Shown here piece by piece: positions 11,078-24,397 of a DNA stretch of 64,000 nucleotides. A program made the translations under genes and the position numbers. A model generated the notes under the pieces. The model worked only from the letters and a program-made list of their open reading frames with translations, searched no databases and was not told the DNA's origin. The first letter of the stretch is position 1. Each line of letters starts with the position of its first letter. Source of the DNA: Rotaria sordida (lineage: Eukaryota > Rotifera > Eurotatoria > Philodinida > Philodinidae); the NCBI GenBank assembly GCA_905250125.1, contig CAJNOL010000926.1, forward strand, positions 29,561-93,560, written 5' to 3'.

Positions 11078-14000
11078 TCATAAAGAATCCGTTGTTGTGC
11101 CATTCATTTGATCGAGGTAAGACCAAATATGAGTATCGATCACAAAATTTTTCTTGTCACTTGGTGTGATTAGTTCATTACAATAATGCTGCAGCCTTAC
11201 GTGAGTTTCAACATCAGCATAAAAAACAGGAGAATTTTTGGTCGATCTCGTAACTTGATGTACAGCAAAGTAATGGACCAGATGTGGCCGAACAAAGTTT
11301 TTTGAATTGGCATTTGGTGAATGATGTTGACGGTCACGATGCACATAGTTTCCTAATAGACATTATAGTATATGGTTTCTATCATGCTAATAAAAGTCAA
11401 AGGAAATCATTGTCTGCGATATAACTATACAGATCTAAATTTGTATAGATGCTGATTATTTCTGAGAGAGTATACTTTTACACCTCCAATGGGCGATGAA
11501 GGAGCAAGTGAAATGAGTCTGGACATGAAAAGATATTTCATATTAATAGTCGTAAAACAACGTTATGCTTTCGAGAAAGGCTATCAAATCTTCGATAATT
11601 CATTTTCTAATTATCTATCTGTAGATGATTTGTTATAAATCTGCTGCAAGAAAGGTAAGCAGCTGTGTTAACTACAATACAGATTCTCTATCGTGACAAC
11701 AGAATGAATAAGGAAAGCGCATAATAAATCTCAAGCAATGACATTAGATAATCTAATCGTTTTGAAAAATTCTAAGGATGACATACAAGGCTTAAGAAAT
11801 GAATTTATCATTCTTGTGCTTCATAAAGATCAAATTAATTTTAATTGAAACTTGCTAATGTTTTGTACTGTAAACTATATTTACATATTCTGATTGACGT
11901 AGGAGTACTACTAATAGCTACTTTGGCAAACTTTCGCGTTTCAATATGTTGTTTCCCATTTAACGGTAAGACGTGAGAATATAGGAAATATTAATCACGA
12001 TGGTCACATATAACACTACGCTATTTTTTTCATGCTCATGCTTTCATAAGTCATAGAATGTTATCGAAAACAGTTAAAATTAAATGAACTCGAATCATTT
12101 AAAATAATTCGTTTGTTCATGACTTATGATATAATACATTTATTTAATTTGAAAATGTTCGATAATTAGAAAAAAAGCATATTCTCATATTTTACTTAAT
12201 TTGAAGTAAAAATGGCATGACAATACACGGAAGAGTCAACCTAGAAAGAGCATTGATCATGCTGAAAAATGACACAACAGTGAACAATTACTATTCTCTT
12301 ACGTAGGTTTCTTTTTCTTCGTATTATACTTTTGCCATTTCCCGTACAAAAAGGAAAATGTTAATAATAATTTCTTAGGACTGTCATCATTTACTGATTC
12401 ATAAATTTTCTATTAATATTTTAATGTGTTAGACGTAAACTCATAATACGATCTTTCTTTGGCCAAAGATTGAAACATGGTTTAACCCTGATTGGTTCTT
12501 TAGAGCTTTCTCAAGGAAGTTTTCATCATGAGCTATGATTAGTATCCTAATTAGAATAATAGAATTTATGATCATTAAACATAGGAAATTCATGACATAC
12601 TTAGTCGATATTTTGGTTCACTAGTTCCGACACTTTGCAAAGCTTTGAATCGATAATGAAGAACTTGAAGAGCACAATAGTTTGATGGAACTACGGCGAG
12701 TATCTGATCAAAATTACGATATTGACCCATGGGAACGACAAACTCATCTACATCTGATATTAACATCCATGAATGCAGATAGCCATAGCGATAAATACAA
12801 TCATTTTGTGACCATATTTGTTGAGCAATCCACTCTGAAGGTGTAGCATGGTGTTGAAAGCCATGCCAATGGTCTATATGCCAAGGAATAATAGTGACTA
12901 GATTTGAATCAATATAAGGTCGGAGAGTTTTATGTAAAGTAGTTTTGTTGAAAGGAGCATGATCATAGATATAGAAATGTCTAATTCCCAATTTGTGGTG
13001 ATAATCTAGCCATATGGGGAATTCAGCATCGTGATGTGCTGTTTGTGTACATGCGGCAATGAGACTAGAATTTCTATTTAATTTTGTGCTTGGTAGTATA
13101 GGCTGAGATATATTTTCCAAAAAAAGTCGGCTATTAGTAAAACTAAATGATGACGTATATGATCGACAGATAGAAATATTAATCGTGTTGTAATAATCTA
13201 TGCCTGAAACTAGAAAATATATTACATACGTAGGCTGTTCAAAAAGTTTCCGAACTGATTTTATTAAAAAATAATAAGAAGCACTGCCGCATTTGTATTC
13301 TTATCTAGACTTAGTTCACGTAGTCCTTTATCTATAGGGATGATAAGGTCTGCTGCATGAAACATATATATGAAAACATAGAAATACATTTTAGACCACT
13401 CTCTATGCACTGACAAAAAATCATAAAGATTGACCATCGTCCAATGATAAAATTTCTTGTTCTATGAGGCCGTATGTCTCTGAATGAGCATGAACGTGCG
13501 GGGGTAATTTATGTTGATTGATTCTCCATCAATTACTACAGCTTCTGGATAAGATTGTCATTTTGAAGATGGATTATCATAGTTTGATAACAATTTTGGA
13601 CGTAAATAGCATAACTATTAAAGCTGTTGAAAACCTGATGATCGAAGACGAATATAGACTGTGAATGTGAATCTTTCACTCACATCCACATCCACACCCT
13701 GACAAATATAAATCACATACTTTTCGATAGAGAAGAAAATTTCCTATCAACTGATAAAAAAGTATGCTTGTCAGGATCTATTTATCGAAGAGGACATAGG
13801 GATCAATATTTTGTACAATTTTTCTGAATCTCACAAAAAGTTCGGATTCTTTTTACCGGTGCCTCTCTTTCCTATCATGTCGTTTCATTTATGAACTCGT
13901 TATAAAAAATAAGTTTTGTACAATTCGAAAGAGGAGAAAAAGTCCTATCTTCTGGTAAGAAATCATTTGTTCTACCACCCTTCTATCGAAGAGAAATAGG

Positions 14001-16820
14001 GTTCGACATTTGTCCCATAACTTTTACATCATATGTTAGTTCCTTCTGATCTGAGTTTTACGACTGAGTACTTAAAGTTCAACATGTCAGTTGATGACTC
14101 ATATCGCAGCAGCAACCTTACAATAACACTTTCTACATAAATAATGTTGTTTTCTGAGAACAGAAAGTACAATCAGCGGACAATCTTTACTGACGTTATT
14201 AAGTAACACCTAGCACACTTTCTCTACTTAGCATAATATAGAACACTTTGGGAATTTTGTGCTAGATGTAGCGGAAAGTCTCCTTTAGAATTTTGTTACA
14301 TTTTTTTAATAAAAAACACTAAGAAAAAATCTTTGAAGATCGAAAACATTAAAATCTTCGATAACAAATGCAAAAATAATGGAGGAGAAATTTCTTTAAC
14401 AAAACATGATCAAAGTCTTTACATAACAACCTCTTCCAAAAAAGTTCTTGCGTTGTCACATAATGGAAAGATGCCAACTAGGTAGGTTCTCTTCTGAAAT
14501 TGTCCTGAGAGTGATTCCAAAATTTTTTTCTTATCTAAAGCTTAAAGACCTAGTTCATTTCTGGAGATTATTCAGCATATATGGAATTGTACAAAGTCTT
14601 TCTCGCTTTTTTTTGAGTGACAAGTTCTGTATAAATAAATTGTAAATTCATTTAGTTTCCTGACCATTGATGGAAAGCATAAATTCTGCCAATTACATGA
14701 TACCTTTGTTCATCTAAATAGTCGATCAGCTCATCTCCCATCTAAGAGTGGATTGCCGTTCGAACGTTTGGTGCTGATCATTTAAAATTCTGAGTGAATT
14801 TACATATCAGTGGCATCGAATTCATTTCGTATTGTACTCACTCAACATAAGCTTTATTGCTAGCGTGTTCGAGTTAACAGCTTTCTTCGGTATTATACAT
14901 TCGAGACATAATGTATGTTCATGTGGATCAAATATTTCTTGCCCACCGATTCTTGTTACAATAGTTGGTCGTAACATTCTACTCGTACCTAAATAGACAA
15001 TATTTCAGTCACAATGTTATAATTACAAAAAGGTCTAACTCTATAATCGTGCATTATCTCTTCAACTTTTTCCTCTCAATATAGTTAGGGTGTAGGAGTA
15101 GGTGTCGGTGTGCGTATGTGTAGATGTGGGGATCGTTGACTAGAAGATCTATACTAGCACGCACACTAACATCTTTAAAATCTGATTTTTTCGTCTGGAG
15201 AAAGTATTTTATGTCAATTAAATCTTCTAATTAATTTTATTCGAAAAACAAAATGGTTCAATACACTTTCATCGATTTGAAAAAAGTCGGTTTCAATCAA
15301 GTTTTCAGATTCTATACGGGAAAATTGATTTTAATATACTTTATAGAAGCGAATCTACTTTAACAGATAAAATATAAAATCTAGTACAATCTATTAGATT
15401 ATGAATCTCTCATTTGCATTTTATGGGAAACAATCGATTTAAGTCCATAGTGATCGAGCCAAAATAAAACTGTAGTGGTCTCAGTCCCCATGTGAAGCTG
15501 AGAAGCCAGTATTCTCCAGAGTCTTATAGAGATACAAAAGTGGCTTGGATAAAATTAGGATGTTATTCATATTCCTGAATTTTTTTTGGCAACTCATGTA
15601 AAAAACCAGATTATAGTCGATTATTTTTGGATTACAAATCGATTAAAATGACACTATTTTAATACTGATTTTAATCAGTTAACAAACTTTAATCGATTGC
15701 AACCGATTACTAGAAACCGATTTTAATTTGATTAAAGTTTGTTAACTGACTAAAATAAATTAAAAAAGATTAAAATCAAATGACATCTGCCTTTAAGCCT
15801 GAAAAATCTGATTAAAATCAGTATTAAAATAATGCAATTTTAATCGATTTTTAATCAGAAAAAAAACAATTAAAATCAGATTTTTCCGATTTTTTTTACA
15901 TGGGATGGGTTTGTATGAAAAAACAGCTGAATTAAATGGATTAAATATAAAATTGATTATTTCTATTCCTTTAAAACAATAGATTTTAACCGATTTTAAA
16001 AATAATCGATAAAAATCAATGACATTTTTTAACTGATTACTTTCATTCTTTTATAGACAATTGATTTTAATCGATTTTAAAATTAATTGATTAAAATCGA
16101 TTAGATTCTTAATAGATTATTACGATTTCTTTTTGAAAACCGATTTGAATCAGATTTTTAGCCTGTTTTTTTTAACATGGTGCAGCTTCGAAACAAAAAC
16201 TTCGTCTATGTTCTATTTCAAGAAAATTGAGCATGAATTTTGCTTAGTACCGAAATAAGAAAGATTTTTTTATGTGTATTTCGAGTTTCATAAAAAATCT
16301 CTTTTAGAGTATATGCTTGCATTGAGAATCACATTCAATATCATCCAAATAGTGTTTAGTATTTCAAATATCTTGTTCTTGAGAAACTTTACAAAATAAA
16401 ACATATTTAGTAAATGACTATTAAGAATTTCAATAGAAAAAAATCTATTCTGTGCTTACTTTTCGTAGGGAATAGCATCTTATTAGGGCACTTACCAGCC
16501 GCGAAAAAAATACATTTGTAAAAACCATCTTTTACAATTTTCGCATAATAGGCATCCATTAAAAATATCACTTTACTAAATTGATTCACTCCAAAAGCGT
16601 TAAACTCAAGATTTAATCCTTTGTACCATGTCGTTGCACACATCATTGGAGACTCAGATAATGTCGACGTATTGCTGTTGCGAAGCAATGGATTTTGAAT
16701 ATTAAGTTTTATAGGAAACAAGGAAAAATAAAGTCTAGTTTTATAATATAATAGAGGGAGAACAAGTATAATCATAGGGATAAAAAAGAACATCGTTAAA
16801 CGCCACTTTTTTGTCATCAT
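11078..16820 (-). CDS. GT92 family glycosyltransferase, 3 exons
   Basis: Three exons on the minus strand join in phase to about 412 residues: 16820-16460, 13203-12601 and 11352-11078. Donors are GTAAGC and GTATGT; acceptors are TTTCAG and TATTAG; both introns are phase 1. The protein is type II: a short basic tail (MMTKKWR), a TM anchor (about residues 9-27), a stem, then a GT92 (DUF23) domain. Features of that domain are 'HHDAEFPIWLDYHHKLGI' followed by 'HFYIYDH', the metal-binding DVDEF, and the C-terminal 'FVRPHLVHYFAVH' and 'LQHY' blocks. It should add sugars (galactose in characterised GT92 enzymes) in the Golgi. The introns are about 3.26 and 1.25 kb, very long next to the 50-80 bp introns in neighbouring genes, and hold repeats. 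An extra small exon could be missed. Disruption of splicing by inserted DNA cannot be excluded. Confidence 0.78.
11353..12600 (-). other. long intron 2 of GT92 gene
   Basis: 1248 bp between phase-matched exons. It is AT-rich, with no transposon terminus or exon that I recognise. Confidence 0.5.
13204..16459 (-). other. long intron 1 of GT92 gene, repeat-filled
   Basis: About 3.26 kb. At 13230 a word GGCTGTTCAAAAAGTTTCC resembles a mariner-type terminus, but I found no partner. Telomere-like hairpins lie at about 13655-13705 and 15088-15170. AT palindromes follow (see 15590-16185). No other gene is seen. Confidence 0.5.
15590..16185. repeat. AT-rich palindromic repeat (AATCGATTTTAATC type)
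   Basis: Many copies in both orientations of a word like TTAATCGATTTTAATC. The block is bounded by CATGTAAAAAA on the left and by TTTTTTTTACATG (15890) and TTTTTTTTAACATG (16165) on the right. This looks like terminal inverted repeats of one or two overlapping MITEs. A shorter relative is at about 25715-25815. Confidence 0.6.
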
Positions 16821-18850
16821 TGAGATTCGAAGTAGATCAATGAACTTTTTGCTTGCTAGTTAATCCTGTAAAAATAAAGATAAGTCAGTGAAGAACAAAC
16901 AGATGGAGAAGATCAAATAATCACGAATGGTTTCTGTGCCAATGGACATATTATCTTATATGATATCTTTTCTTTTGCAGTGTGCTCTTGTACAATCAAT
17001 GATACATAGTGTTTATAATCGCGCTACTCCTACGTTTATCTATGCATGGTTGAACCTTGTTCTCTTTCTGTCGTAATGCGCTTCTCATTCTATATTACCA
17101 CTCACTCGTATATTATATATATTGTTACTCTATTATTCTTCTATATCTGTTCTCTCCTTGGCCTCATCACTTATTCATTCTTACATTGTTCTCACCTTGG
17201 CCTCATCACTTGTTCAGTCTTACATTATTCTCTCCTTGGTCTCATCGTCTTTCTTTTCATCATGTCTTATTCTACTTGCGTATATAAACGTGTGCTTTAC
17301 ATGTAAACGACGCGATTGTATGATATGAAGGATTATAATAAAGTGTAACTCCATCTGCACTAACATACCTTCTATCATAAATCGTCACCGTTGACGATTG
17401 ATGGTATGAAGAAGCTCAATAAAGCATAATTCCATCACTATTAAGGTTTCTTCTATCTGAAAATCGTCACAGTTTCATATCTCCAGCCTACTTCATCTAT
17501 CTCCCTTCCATCAAAAGAATAATACAAGAGCAAGTGATTGAAATCATATATCAGTCGTATCCATTTAGATGCATGTTCCAAACAAAACCAATCATTCGTT
17601 TGCTCCTTTGAAATATTCTATTCCTTCTCAAAAGTTATTGCACGATAGCCACGACTAGTTGTGCTCAATTGAAAACTTTAGATTTGGATCAAAATGATCT
17701 CATTTTGTAGAAATAACGTTTTTAGAAATGTAACCAAATTTTTAAATCTAAAGAATGAATTCTATCTGAGATATTGTGTTCTGATTAAAAGCACGCAAAA
17801 TATTTTTTTTATCGAGCTCAGATATTTTTATTTAATCAGTTATGTGAAATGTTTTCACGATATCTCCTCAATAGTGCTAGTTAGAGCTCTGAAAATTTCA
17901 CCAACATATACATTGTGAGATGGCCTATTCAAACATACTATCCAGTGAAGCTCATATGATGCCTAAGTATCACTGAACTTTTTATATCACTTTTACTCTG
18001 CGTATATATTAGGCTCAAAATTAGCCTATCTTCTTGATAGACGTTCACTAAATCAGTATGTTGGAATTTGCTCAAACTATTTTCGTATAGACTAATAACC
18101 TAGTGCTACTTAAACATACACTCAAAAGTTTGAGATCTTGAAGTTTTACCTGACAAGTGACATCACAACATAATGCAATTCTTTAAATTGAACAAGTCAA
18201 CATGAAATTCTAATTTCAGAATAACTATATGAATATGAATATATACAGTGCGGATCAATTGAATTTTCCCCCATTGCTTTTCTTTTGTTTTTGTTGCTTT
18301 AATACTTTTATTTTGAAACATAATATATATTGGAAGAAAGTACGGAACGAGCTGCCTCTTATGGTATATTCAACTTGAACAAAAAATAAAGTTTGAAAGA
18401 AAAAAGTTAATTGGAAAAAAAAATAGTGTTGCTTTTTTTTCTCCAATGTATAGCATAAATTAAGTAAATTTTGTTTACTTATTGCTTTTATATCAACACA
18501 CATAGATTCGATGAGTTCTGATAGTTCAGAGCTTATGTTTATGTAACATCCTACCTATAAATGTGTTCAAATTAATAGGCAAACGACAAGAATTTTTTGC
18601 TGTTGAAATATTTGAAGCTATCCAGTTGCAAATAAAATCATATTGCGTTATATACCATATCGATTTGCACGTGAGGATGTCAACACTATATTTTGTTCTT
18701 TTTTTTCTCTTTCTTATTCGATTATCTATCGATATACATGTGCTTCTCGTTCTCTTTCTCGTAAAGACGAGTCCAGCAAGAATAAATTTCTTGCTTGTTT
18801 GAGCGTTCGCACTTCACTGATTGGTCCAAGAATGATGTGAAAAAAAGGGA
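16821..18850. other. intergenic with small minisatellite
   Basis: No gene is recognised. Between about 17150 and 17250 a unit of about 35 bp (CTCTCCTTGGCCTCATCACT plus spacer) occurs three times in tandem and produces spurious Leu/Ser-rich frames. Around 17290-17480 there are imperfect repeats containing AATAAAG and ATCGTCAC. Confidence 0.5.
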
Positions 18851-19265
18851 TTATTTTCCATAAAACTTGATCAAAGGTAATTGGGGGTGCGGAATCCAAA
18901 TTCGAAGCCAGTTTTAATTAATTAATTATTAATTTTTTTTCAAAAAAATTGATCAAAGTTAATCGAGAGTGGAAAATCCGAACCCGAAATCGGTTTTAAT
19001 TATTAATGTATTATTACTTAATTATTAATTATTAGTATTTTCGACAAAACTTGACCGAAGGTGTTCAGAAATGGAGAACCCAAATATAGGGTCTGTTTTA
19101 ATTATTAATCATTAATATTTTTGTACAACACTCGAAAAGGGGAAATTGAAGGTCAGGAACCTAAATCCGAAATCTGTTTTGATTTTTTTCTAAGTACTAC
19201 TATTATTAATGTCTTTTCTGGAAAACTTCATCAAAGATTTTTCAAATAAAAAACGAGAATCTATG
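18850..19265. repeat. degenerate ~100-bp tandem repeat
   Basis: Four to five diverged tandem units share the order 'aaaacttGATCAAAGG', then 'GGAGAACCCAAATCCGAA', then 'CTGTTTTAATTATTAAT'. Copies start near 18860, 18950, 19045, 19135 and 19220. Nothing coding is seen. Confidence 0.6.
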
Positions 19266-19439
19266 ATGAATTTGTGTTAATAAGCTAGCAATGCTAAAGA
19301 GTAGTAAAACATACTAATGTCATCATAGTTTAGGAAAAAAACTTCAGTAGAGGAAATTCAAAAACAAGAATTTCAATCTGAAACTAGTTACTATTAGTAA
19401 TATAGATAAGTGAATAATGTGGGGAGAGTCCAGATACAG

Positions 19440-19870
19440 CACTGCTACGAGAAAGAGCTGAGCGAGTTCATAGACGAGCGTTACTTATTTATGTACGTAT
19501 ACACATACACATTACAACTGATAGAAAAATAAACCCACAAAAATGTATCGACAATATCTCTTTGATTTGTGACAAGAGTCCTGCTCATAATCAAGCAAAT
19601 ATGATGCAAGCTTTACGAGCTGGTAAACGTAAATCGGTTGTGAAAATTCTTTATATATCAACACCATCTGCAAAGTATTTATCACCATTGGATAATCCAC
19701 TTTGGCATTCATTTAAACAACAAATTCGAAATCTATATCTATTAGTTGCAGCAGACATACCTTTACTATTACCGCAAACGTTTTATTCGTTATCAAGAAA
19801 AAAAATTAGCAATGCACATCGAAAATGTAGTATTACATATGGAAGTGATGAATATTACGACCGACTCTAA
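19440..19870 (+). pseudogene. DDE transposase fragment, DD39D spacing
   Basis: An open frame from about 19440 to the stop at 19870 encodes the C-terminal part of a DDE/D transposase related to the Tc1/mariner-IS630 group. 'ICDKSPAHNQ' provides the second catalytic Asp. After exactly 39 residues, 'LSPLDNPLWHSFKQQIR' gives the third catalytic Asp in the usual LSPxxN.LW..FK context. The N-terminal helix-turn-helix and first catalytic Asp are missing, and there is no ATG before the catalytic core, so it is a remnant. The frame is otherwise intact over about 140 codons. I found no terminal repeats nearby. Confidence 0.6.
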
Positions 19871-22271
19871 CGATTTTTTATGAATCTTTCTATTATATCT
19901 AAATCGTGATTTATATTGTAGAAAAGAAACAACATTATTTTTTTTCCAATCAACTTTTTATCTTTTGAACTTTATTTATTAAAGAGTTTTCCCTTAAAAA
20001 TCGAATGTCTGTCATTGAAAATAGCATCACATTTTGTCTGTTACCAATTTTTAGATACATATCTAAACCTATAAAGTGTTTGCTTGGATATATTATTATG
20101 AAATTTGCATCACTCTGATTTTTCCTTTAATATTTATATTATGTTGAAAGAGAGGTCAGTAATATGCATGAAGACCGGTTGTACATGTATATGTTGACTA
20201 TTGTATGTGCATCTATGTAAAGTGACAACTGACATATATGTGTATGACCACTTATAATTTTACAGAGAAATGTATTCCCACCTATTATATTAACTTTTCA
20301 ACTTAACTCCATATTTTTTTTTTCATTAAGTTATTCTCAAGTTTTATTTGACAATTTCTTTGGATGATGATCTAAGAGTACGGTATATCCTTTAAGTGAA
20401 CGAATAATAGAGATTTTTAGTCGTTTACACTTTTTCTACGAATGAGGAACAATATTCTTAGCTTTTATTCAAGATAAATTTTTATCTCAACATACCCATG
20501 TAACGATCAAACGCATTTTAGACGCAGCTAGATACATTTATGTTGCAAATCTTCGGCATTGTGACGCGTTTTCGTACCAAAGCATGACTGAAATACATCT
20601 AGATGCAACGATCGCTGTGTTTCTCGTATGCGTTTAGAAAACATCTGTAGTTTCAGAACATTTTTTAGACTATATGCATACAAATGTGTTGTAATTTTGA
20701 TTTTAGGACGTGTTGGGACGTTTTCATGTCACTTTATGTTTCTGATCGCGTTTAATAATTAAAAGAAGCTATCTCTCTTCCATTGAACGCTATCTAGTCG
20801 ATTGGATCGATAAAACGCATTTTATAGAATGCTTTTGTCAATGCATCGAATTTGCCGAAACGTAGTTGAATATATAATTATATAGTTAGTTTAGTTAGTG
20901 TTGATAATTATTTTAAAAAGGAAGTTGCGTCTATAGGAGAATGTATCTATGATTCCAGCGTGCTCTATCTTCGTTGGAATGTTATTGTGACTAGAGTAAA
21001 CACTGTGTGTCATGATATTAGGTTTAGAAAATTGTAGCTGAAAGCAAAATATTACTTTTTAATCCATTTAGTTCCACGTGTGGAGTTTTCTTTAATTTAA
21101 TTGAAAAAGAATAATAAGCCGAAGAATACGTCTACAAAAGATTCTTTATCACACATATCTCTGGAAGCCGTGTATTTATATGTAAACGGCTAAAGCGTCC
21201 CTGAGCATCTATAAATTATACAACTAGACGCGATGGAACGCATCCAAAATACAACATTCTTAGGCATATGAATGCGTGTAAACTCGTCTTCGCTGAAAAT
21301 ATATTTATATGCGCTTTCTAAATTTTCTACGTTACGATACTGTTATAAGATAAACTTGTTTAGTTTATTCTCAAAAAAATAACCATCACTATGTGTCGAA
21401 ATCGAATCGGATTCTAGTATTCAGACTGCATCGCTATTATTAAAATATAGCCAAGTTGGATTTGATTTAAAAGATTAATTATATATAGCAGTATTCATAT
21501 CATAATTCATTGCTACTTGCACATCTTTTATTGAAAATATTTAATTGCTGCTAAAGCTGTATGAGGCGTTCTACATTACTTCTAAAATGCTTAGGGATAC
21601 ACAAACGGTAGGTTGTAATCTTAGAGTTTTTTTAAACTTCACAAACAAATAAATCTTTTGAATATGCTTCTTTTATTTTCAACTATTTCGCTTTATTTCA
21701 ATTTCTCAAGTGTTTTTTTCAAATATGAGCGTTGGTTTATCTTTATTGTTCTCTATAATAAAAAAATGAATGAAAATGAAAACTTCTACATTAATAAAAT
21801 AAATATAAATAAATTAAGAATTTTTATTACTTGAAAAGTAAAGATTAAATAATTTTTTTTAAATTTATGCTTTTAAGAAAAAGATAAATGAATAGATATC
21901 TAAAAATATTCTGATGTCATAATTATAAAAAAGCACATGGACAAGAATTTTTGCATATATTTTTCTTGTAGTGTTCTCAATTTTTAACAACATTAGATAT
22001 TAAGGTGCTAGTAATAAGAAAAAAAAGTTAATTAATGCTTTCATACTACATATTTATAAATTTATTTATCACAGAGCGAGATATTATTTGTATTCGGTAA
22101 TTTTGAATTCTTTTTTAATTTTAAAAGTTTTTATTTCTTTATTTTAAATTTTTTATAAATATCAGGAATATATTTATCTTGATTTTATGACGATAAATAT
22201 CTTATTTATATTTATTTCATCAAGTAAAAATAAAATCAATCAACAGCTCTATTCTCAAAATTGTAAAAGTA
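19871..22271. other. intergenic, nothing recognised
   Basis: 2.4 kb of AT-rich sequence. Words such as AAAACGCATTTTA and TAGACGC recur at 20500-21250 and may be an old repeat. I cannot define termini. Confidence 0.4.
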
Positions 22272-23176
22272 CAGTAGACGACAAAAGTATTTTACCACTT
22301 TTTGTGTCTTCTATTTTATTAATAAAAGAAAAATTATCATTCTTATATTAGTATATTAGCATTCTAGCTATCATGCTCTACTAGTATGCATACAGGAAAC
22401 ATATAAGCAGTTGCTTGATTAATGAAAAATTAATAAAATGTGTGTTCATTACTTAATACGTTCTATCAAAGAAAAACCAAATATACCACAAGATGCAGCG
22501 TAAAAAACTACAATTTAAAAAGAACAACTTTTGTTTTGAAAATGGACAAACTTCAGTGCAACCAATTTTCGACACTGTGCGAACAAGATCATTTATTGAT
22601 ACACGACGAATTCCTTTTCTTATTTCATCAATTAAAGAATCATAATTTTAATTTTATCCCATTGCATATTGTTATAATTGGAACACATATCGATTGATCT
22701 AAATTCAGTCATCGATTATGACCTTCGATGTAACTCATTAACCGAAACAATAAGCACCTCGTTGCGTACCAATAAATGATCTTGTTCACGCAGTGTCGAA
22801 AATTGGTCGCACAGAAGTTTGTCCATTTTCAAAACAAAAATTGTTCTTTGTAAATTGTAGAGCTTTTTACGCTGCATCTTGTGGTATATATATTTTTTTT
22901 ATACAACATATTAAGTGATGAACAAAATGAAACGTAAAATGTGTTCATTTATTATGTCTCATCCGTTATCTTCTGAAATGAGGCAAGAAAAACTAACAAA
23001 ACTTCACATTTTATTAATTTTTCATTAGTCAAATCACTGTTTGTATGTTTCCTGTATGCATACTAGTAGAGTATGACAGCTAGAATACTAATATACTAAT
23101 GTAAGAATAAAAACTTTTCTTTTATTAATAAAATAGAAGATGCAAAAAAGTGGTAAAATACTTTTGTCGTCTACTG
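22272..23176. mobile_element. Tc1/mariner-type foldback MITE (905 bp)
   Basis: Two long inverted arms (about 22272-22690 and 22745-23176) with only a short spacer. The ends are CAGTAGACGACAAAAGTATT and its reverse complement, each next to a TA dinucleotide (22270-22271 and 23177-23178). This fits TA target-site duplication, and the CAAAAGTATT-type ends suit Tc1/mariner. Arms have diverged by scattered substitutions and small indels. The reading frame at 22440-22697 lies in one arm and is not a gene. Confidence 0.85.
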
Positions 23177-23246
23177 TATTCTGAATAGCATTGAGAATTA
23201 GATCTTATAATTAAATTTTATGTTAACCAGTAATATCCAATATAAA

Positions 23247-23628
23247 ACGACATATTCGAATTTTAGGATATTTACATTATATGTAGTGCACACATAAATC
23301 AAAGTTTTGGCAGAATTTTTTTCTTTTTTCGTCATAGTTGAATACGGCTGGTCGAATTATATAAGAAAAAGTATGTTTCAAATTCAAAAACAAATATTTC
23401 ACGAAGAAGTTCAAGATAACATAATTTTCAAGTATATGAAAAAATAGACCCACAATTCTGATTTTCATAAAAATTGTTTTGAATTTGAAATATACTTTTT
23501 CGTATAGAAATCGATGAGCTCAATCTAATTATGACGAAAAACGAAAAAGACAAAATTCTGCTAACATTTTAATTTGTGAATACGTTACATATTGTGTAAA
23601 TATCCAAAAATTCGAATATCTCGACCTA
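23247..23628. repeat. inverted repeat / foldback
   Basis: Arms of about 140-150 bp: CATATTCGAATTTTAGGATA near 23250 pairs with ATCCAAAAATTCGAATATC near 23605. The inner part around 23380 pairs with that around 23480. It may be another foldback MITE; I saw no clean target duplication. Confidence 0.6.
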
Positions 23629-24397
23629 GGTTTGGCAACACAAGCATATATTTGGCTCGAACATATCTAACCTTACTAACTAACAATACAAACACCATCA
23701 TTGCTAGTTAAAACATAACTATTTTAATGCGTCACATGACGCACATTTTAATGCCTCACATGAAAAGCATTTTTTGGCATTATGTGTGACCGTTTTACAC
23801 CATTATAATAATTACCATTTATAGGCATTTTAATGCTATTTTACCATTTTTATCCCTGTCTGAGTTTTGAACTACCCTAAGTACCACAATAGTGTAACTT
23901 CTTCATATAGAATGAAGCCGTTGTATCTGATGCAGTCAGAAGAGTTTAGAAGAAAAGGGACTTAGTACAGGATAAATTAATAGAAACTTCTTTTGTGTAA
24001 ATTAAAAAAAGAAAATTTGCTATTCATTAGAGTATGATTATGCTTACCATAGTTTTAGAACTGGATCAATGCCAGAAAATAGTTATAGATCGGCGTGTAA
24101 ATACATTGAGCCTCTGAAATCAACAAAAATGTGTATTAGAACACGGTTAACAGGTAAAAATCAAAATTAAATTTTAAGAAATATGCTGAACTTCGAGTAC
24201 AAGAGCAATAGCGAACAAAGAAAAAACTATAAAAAAAGTATCTTTCATGGTCAAATTTTCTACTTACGGTTATTTTGTGATGAAATACCTGTAGCAGATG
24301 AGTAGAATTACTATATTTTCATATTTTTTGAATAGTTAAGATTTGTAGCGACAATGGGTCTTAATGGAATGAAAACATTTCAATTATATCATCCGGA
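23629..24397. other. intergenic, nothing recognised
   Basis: AT-rich sequence. A short local repeat of CATTTTAATG(C) words occurs at about 23725-23845. Confidence 0.4.

Noticed and set aside
13229..13260. Complete mariner element in the GT92 intron
   Set aside because: Only one mariner-like end was seen; no partner terminus or transposase.
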